DNA of 44,094 nt. It comes from Solirubrobacterales bacterium. Its GTDB lineage: Bacteria; Actinomycetota; Thermoleophilia; Solirubrobacterales; Solirubrobacteraceae. Shown in pieces: positions 40,498 through 44,094 of the stretch (its first letter is position 1; each line of letters starts with the position of its first letter). The notes under the pieces are model-generated. The model was not told the origin of the DNA and did no database searches. It saw nothing but the letters and a program-made list of their open reading frames with translations. Position numbers and translations under genes: made by a program. The stretch spans positions 1 through 44,094 of the forward strand of contig JAFAYV010000072.1 in assembly GCA_019240115.1 (NCBI GenBank), in the 5' to 3' direction.

Positions 40498-41325
40498 ATG
40501 CCTCTCGGCTGGCTGACCGACTGGCCGAGCACGCCGGCGGCGTGGGCGACGCTGCCGGCGGCGCTGGCGCTGTACGCAACCGGCGTCGCCCGTCTGCGCA
40601 GGCGCGGTAAGAACTGGAGCAGCCGGCGCAGCGCCAGCTTCCTCGCGGGGTGGGCAACGTTGCTGATCGCCGTGTGCTCGCCGCTGGCCGCGCACGACGA
40701 GTCGTTCCCCGTGCACATGGTCCAGCACCTGCTCATCGGCATGCTCGCGCCGCTCCTTTTCGCCTTATCGGCGCCCATAACACTCGCGCTCCGCGCCCTG
40801 GAGCGCGCCCATCGCCGCCCGCTCGTCCGGATCCTGCACTCGCGAGCCGCGCGAGTGCTCGCCTTCCCTCCGATCGGCGCCCTGATCTACGCCGGATCCC
40901 TGTGGACGCTGTACCTCACGCCACTGTTCGCGCAGACCTTGCGGTACCCGCTGTTGCACGAGGCGCTGCACATGCACTTCCTCCTCGCGGGCTGCCTGTT
41001 CATGTGGCCGCTCGTCGGCCTCGACCCGGTTGGCTCGCGCAGCTCGATCCGTGTCCGGATCGGCGTGCTGTTGCTCGCGCTGGGCAGCCACGCCGCGCTG
41101 GCAAAACTGATCTACGCTGGCTGGCTAGGTGGCGGTCTCGCCCATACACTGCCTGCAGGTGACATCCACCTCGGGGCGCAGCTCATGTACTACGGCGGCG
41201 ATCTAATCGACTTGGCACTAGTCGTTACCTTCTTCGCGCAGTGGTACGTCCGAGCCGGACGCACACTCACGCAGGCGCCGCGAGTTCCCCCGATTCCCCG
41301 ATCCGTTCCAGAGCACGTCCGCTAG
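40498..41325 (+). CDS. ctaG: CtaG-family cytochrome c oxidase assembly protein
   Basis: 275 residues with about seven membrane helices. LAAHDESFPVHMVQHLLIGM and LLHEALHMHFLLAGCLF hold the conserved His residues of the caa3-type CtaG (DUF1404-like) family, and LIYAGWL with QLMYYGGDLIDLALVVTFF closes the fold. CtaG proteins help insert copper into cytochrome oxidase. ATG at 40498 is chosen because MPLGWLTDW fits the first helix; an in-frame start 75 nt upstream would overlap DUF2243. Its stop is 22 nt from the convergent DivIVA-like gene. With the cupredoxin and CopCD proteins it adds to the copper theme of this window. Confidence 0.9.
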   Translation: MPLGWLTDWPSTPAAWATLPAALALYATGVARLRRRGKNWSSRRSASFLAGWATLLIAVCSPLAAHDESFPVHMVQHLLIGMLAPLLFALSAPITLALRALERAHRRPLVRILHSRAARVLAFPPIGALIYAGSLWTLYLTPLFAQTLRYPLLHEALHMHFLLAGCLFMWPLVGLDPVGSRSSIRVRIGVLLLALGSHAALAKLIYAGWLGGGLAHTLPAGDIHLGAQLMYYGGDLIDLALVVTFFAQWYVRAGRTLTQAPRVPPIPRSVPEHVR

Positions 41326-41347
41326 CGGGACGAACCGCGTCGCGCGA

Positions 41348-42217
41348 TCAGTCCTCTGGCGGGTCGCCGCCGGCCCGGCGACGCTCGCGGCGCGCTGCCT
41401 CGACGAGACGATCAACCTCACGGTGGCGACGCTCTACATACGTCCGTAGCTCCGCCTCCGCCTGCTCTCGGAGGACTCGGACCTCGTCCGCCGCCTCGGC
41501 CCGCATCGCGGCCAGGAGCTGCTCGGCCGCCATTCGTGCGCTCTGAAGCTCCTGGTCACAACGCTCCCTGGCCTCCGCGACAAGACGCTCAGCCTGCCGC
41601 TCGGCATCGGCCACCACCTGGTGCGCGGTTTCTTCTGCCTCGCGGAGGACATCGGCGGCGGCAGCTTGCAGCCGAGCCTGATCGACAATTGCCGCGGCTT
41701 CTCCTCGCGCCGCCACGCGAATCGCCTCAGCCTCCTCGCGCGCCTGGGCCAACAGCCTGGCGGCATCCTCGCGCGCCCGAGGAAGCACCGCCCGCGCCTC
41801 TTCACGCGCCTCTGTGCGCAGCGCCTCTGCCTCGTCGCGCGCCTGGGCGAGCATCTCCTCTCCCTCCTGGCGACGGTTCTCGAGGCCTACCTCGGCTTCC
41901 CGAAGAAGGCGCTCGGCCGCATCACGGTCCGCCTCGGCACGCAGTCGAGCACCCTCCAACGTCGCCTCCGCCTCCAAGCGGCTGCTCTCGACGAATCGCG
42001 CCGCCTCCGCCTCCCTGTCCGCCGCCGCACGCTCACGGGCCGCCGCCTCCTGACCAAGCTCACGGGTCTTCTCGGCCGCGCGGCTGGTACGAAACCACTC
42101 GCTCACCAACTGGAGATGACGGTCAACCTCAGCCGGGTCATAGCCCTTGCGGACGCGCCGAAAATGACGCTGGATCACGTACGCCGCACGAGTCTCACCT
42201 TCCTGGCTCGGAGGCAT
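41348..42217 (-). CDS. DivIVA-like coiled-coil protein
   Basis: 289 residues from ATG at 42217; an earlier in-frame GTG is possible but lacks conserved sequence. IQRHFRRVRKGYDPAEVDRHL is the DivIVA N-terminal lipid-binding motif (xxFxxxxRGYDxxEVDxxL type). From about residue 45 to the end it is one long Ala/Glu/Arg coiled coil with repeats such as AREEARAVLPRAREDAARLL and ARLQAAAADVLREAEE. DivIVA proteins (Wag31 in actinobacteria) sit at curved membrane and organise polar growth or division. It is likely an accessory DivIVA paralogue; Wag31 proper is normally in the dcw cluster. Confidence 0.85.
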   Translation of the reverse strand: MPPSQEGETRAAYVIQRHFRRVRKGYDPAEVDRHLQLVSEWFRTSRAAEKTRELGQEAAARERAAADREAEAARFVESSRLEAEATLEGARLRAEADRDAAERLLREAEVGLENRRQEGEEMLAQARDEAEALRTEAREEARAVLPRAREDAARLLAQAREEAEAIRVAARGEAAAIVDQARLQAAAADVLREAEETAHQVVADAERQAERLVAEARERCDQELQSARMAAEQLLAAMRAEAADEVRVLREQAEAELRTYVERRHREVDRLVEAARRERRRAGGDPPED

Positions 42218-42380
42218 AACCCTGCCGTTCGCTACCGAAACCCGGACTCCTTCGCGATCCCGGCCGACACCGACGTCGCCGTGGACCCGAGTTACCTGAC
42301 GGCGGTGGCCGGCTCTCACCCAAACCGATCGGTGCCGCCGGGGCGGGGTGGCGACGGACTGCCCCGGGGCTTCAGCTTGT

Positions 42381-44094
42381 CTACCGGGTCGAGGGCGGTC
42401 CGAGCTGGTCCGTCGCGCTATAGCTCGCAGCGACAACGGCGAAGCCGGGCTTTGCGTTGCCGTACTGGTCGACTAGGCCCTTCTGGTTGAGCGGCGGGTC
42501 GGGCCAGGGGTCGCCGCCGTTGTAGCCGGGATAGGCGGCGAAGTCCTGCAGGGTCTGGAGGATCGCGCCCGATAGCCATGTCTTGCTGGCGAGGACCCCA
42601 AGGTGGTAGGCGAGCATGTTGGCCTGAAACTGGTAGGTCCCGTACTCCTCCGCCGGGCCATTGCGGTTGCCGTCGAACCCGAACTCGGTGACCAGCAACG
42701 CCTTGGTTGACTGGCAGGCGCGGAAGCTATCCAGGAACGGCCCTAGCGCGTCGCGGTCGTCGGTGACGCCGCCAGCCTCGTCGAACAGGCCGAAGTACTC
42801 GTTGGCGCCGATCACCTGCAGCGGTCCGTACGCAGGGTCACAGACCTGTCCCGGGATCCCCATGATCGCCATGCCGACCGGACGAGTCGGATCGAGGCGG
42901 TGAACGAGCGCGACGGCGCCGGCGATGTACGAGGCCTCGGCGCTGGTGGATGGCTGTGGGGGCTCGTTGGCGATGCTCCACAGCAGGATTGAGGGATGAT
43001 TCTGGTTCTCGAGGACATTCTCGCTTAGCACCTCGCGAGCGTCGGCCAGCCATCCGGCCTGGCTGAAGTACTGGCTAGGCACTCCCCAGACCGGAACCTC
43101 GGACCAGATGAGGATCCCTTCCCGGTCAGCCAGCTCCTCCATCAGCGGGCCAACGGGGTAGTGAGCCCGGATCACGGTCGCCCCCAACTGGCGCACCCAG
43201 GCCAGCAGCTGCACCGTCTGCGCGGGGCTAAGCGCGGCGCCCGACTCGATGTTCTGCTCCTGCAGGTCCACACCGCGCAGATCGAGCGGCCTGCCGTTGA
43301 GCTCGAGCCGGCCGTGCTTGACGACTATCGAGCGGATACCCGAGTAGTCCAGGTATCCGCCAAGCGCTCGCCCGGCGCGGTCGACCAGCGTCACCGTGGC
43401 CCTGTACAACGCGGGGCTGTCGGGCGCCCACAGGCGCGGGTGGGCGATCACTACGCTCGCATGCGCGGTCCAGGTCGCATGCGGGGCGAGCGTCGCGCGT
43501 CCGAACTCGACCCGCACCCCGCCGTAGGAGCCATACAGCCGCACGGCCTGCCGCGCGGCGGTGGCGTTGCGCACCGTCACCTCCTCTTCGACCGTCGCCG
43601 CGCAGGCCGCGAGGCAGCGCAGCCGTGGCCGGATCAACACCCGCTCGACGTCGGCGCGCGCGACCGCCCGCAGGTAGACCTCGCGTTGCAGGCCCCCGTA
43701 GTTCCACCAATTGCTGCCCGGCCCAGGGGGCAGGTCGCCCGGACCGGTTCGGTCATCGACGCGCACCGTCAGCCGGTTTACCCCCGGCCGCAGACCCCCC
43801 AGGTCAACCTCCCAGGGCAGGTATCCACCGGAATGGCTTCCGATCTTGCGCCCGTTGAGCCACACGGTGGCGTGGTAGACAACCGACTCGAAGCGGACGA
43901 TCCACTGGCGCGCGGAGGCGGGGACGTAGCGAGGGAACGCGTTCGGCGGCAGCGTGAAGTCCCGGCGATACCAGCCGACATAGCCGTCAAAGCTCTGGCT
44001 CGAAAAGTCCCCGGCGTTGTAGGAGTTCGGAACTCCGACCGGTGTCCATCCGTCAGTCGCCGATCCCGTCTGCCATCTCTGCGCGAGCCCGACG
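42381..44094 (-). CDS. Glycoside hydrolase family 2 protein (N-terminus beyond the window)
   Basis: The frame is open from the right edge to the stop at 42381, giving about 570 residues. The sugar-binding jelly roll (YVGWYRRDFTLP and VWLNGRKIGSHSGGYLPWEV) and the immunoglobulin-like domain (LWAPDSPALYRATVTL) come first. The catalytic barrel follows with RGVDLQEQN and VIRAHYPVGPLMEELADREG. Then come NHPSILLWSIANEPPQ with the acid/base Glu and KALLVTEFGFDG with the nucleophile Glu. The start lies outside. The GH2 core fits a beta-glucuronidase or beta-galactosidase; the closest by eye is beta-glucuronidase, consistent with the GH79-like enzyme 10 kb away. Secretion cannot be judged. Confidence 0.88.
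   Translation of the reverse strand, partial: VGLAQRWQTGSATDGWTPVGVPNSYNAGDFSSQSFDGYVGWYRRDFTLPPNAFPRYVPASARQWIVRFESVVYHATVWLNGRKIGSHSGGYLPWEVDLGGLRPGVNRLTVRVDDRTGPGDLPPGPGSNWWNYGGLQREVYLRAVARADVERVLIRPRLRCLAACAATVEEEVTVRNATAARQAVRLYGSYGGVRVEFGRATLAPHATWTAHASVVIAHPRLWAPDSPALYRATVTLVDRAGRALGGYLDYSGIRSIVVKHGRLELNGRPLDLRGVDLQEQNIESGAALSPAQTVQLLAWVRQLGATVIRAHYPVGPLMEELADREGILIWSEVPVWGVPSQYFSQAGWLADAREVLSENVLENQNHPSILLWSIANEPPQPSTSAEASYIAGAVALVHRLDPTRPVGMAIMGIPGQVCDPAYGPLQVIGANEYFGLFDEAGGVTDDRDALGPFLDSFRACQSTKALLVTEFGFDGNRNGPAEEYGTYQFQANMLAYHLGVLASKTWLSGAILQTLQDFAAYPGYNGGDPWPDPPLNQKGLVDQYGNAKPGFAVVAASYSATDQLGPPSTR

Overview
The window looks like chromosomal DNA from a very GC-rich actinobacterium. 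My best guess is Thermoleophilia/Solirubrobacterales (Conexibacter, Solirubrobacter or Patulibacter type). This rests on extreme GC, frequent GTG starts, a CopC-CopD fusion beside a DUF1775 protein, a class III PhaC, paired secreted ferritin-like proteins, a DUF1707-FHA protein and an Ala/Glu-rich DivIVA-like protein. At least eleven genes have a TANNNT-type -10 box only 6-11 nt upstream of the start codon and no Shine-Dalgarno, which suggests leaderless transcripts. The lineage is inferred from gene content, not from a marker gene.

Layout. 1-238: 3' remnant of an IS110-family transposase. 481-3633 (minus): copper operon with a membrane protein, YcnI/DUF1775, CopC-CopD and a 39-aa membrane peptide. 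3732-5386 (minus): an SDR broken by three single-base indels, then an epoxide-hydrolase-like protein. 5426-9909: a hypothetical protein, an OafA-type acyltransferase with an SGNH-like tail, a frameshifted GST, and a homocysteine S-methyltransferase-family protein. 9939-20459: the catabolic core. It holds an unrecognised 10-TM protein, divergent from a ThDP-dependent lyase/decarboxylase plus PaaK-type CoA ligase; then IclR and TetR regulators; then an aldehyde dehydrogenase, a gluconate-2-dehydrogenase-subunit-3-like protein and a GMC oxidoreductase. A shared sequence motif lies upstream of both catabolic operons.

20480-30630: acyl-CoA and storage metabolism. There is an aminoglycoside-phosphotransferase-like protein, an acyl-CoA ligase and an alpha/beta hydrolase (minus); a 135-aa helical protein coupled to class III PHA synthase (plus); a PHA-depolymerase-like hydrolase and an ornithine-cyclodeaminase-family protein (minus); then a leaderless substrate-binding-type protein divergent from a MetX-like alpha/beta protein, and an intact SDR. 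Together these read as oxidation or CoA activation of small organic substrates feeding a PHA pool.

30742-44094: a secreted GH79-like hydrolase; a DUF1707-FHA protein preceded by ten perfect-period 20-bp repeats; a membrane protein and cupredoxin divergent from two ferritin-like proteins across a 16-bp perfect palindrome; an SRPBCC protein divergent from a PsiD-like phosphatidylserine-decarboxylase-family enzyme; a Tm-1-like/PEP-hydrolase-like pair; DUF2243 and CtaG; a DivIVA-like protein; and a GH2 hydrolase running off the right edge.

No rRNA, tRNA or CRISPR array was recognised. Functions come from reading translated motifs by eye; no database search was run.
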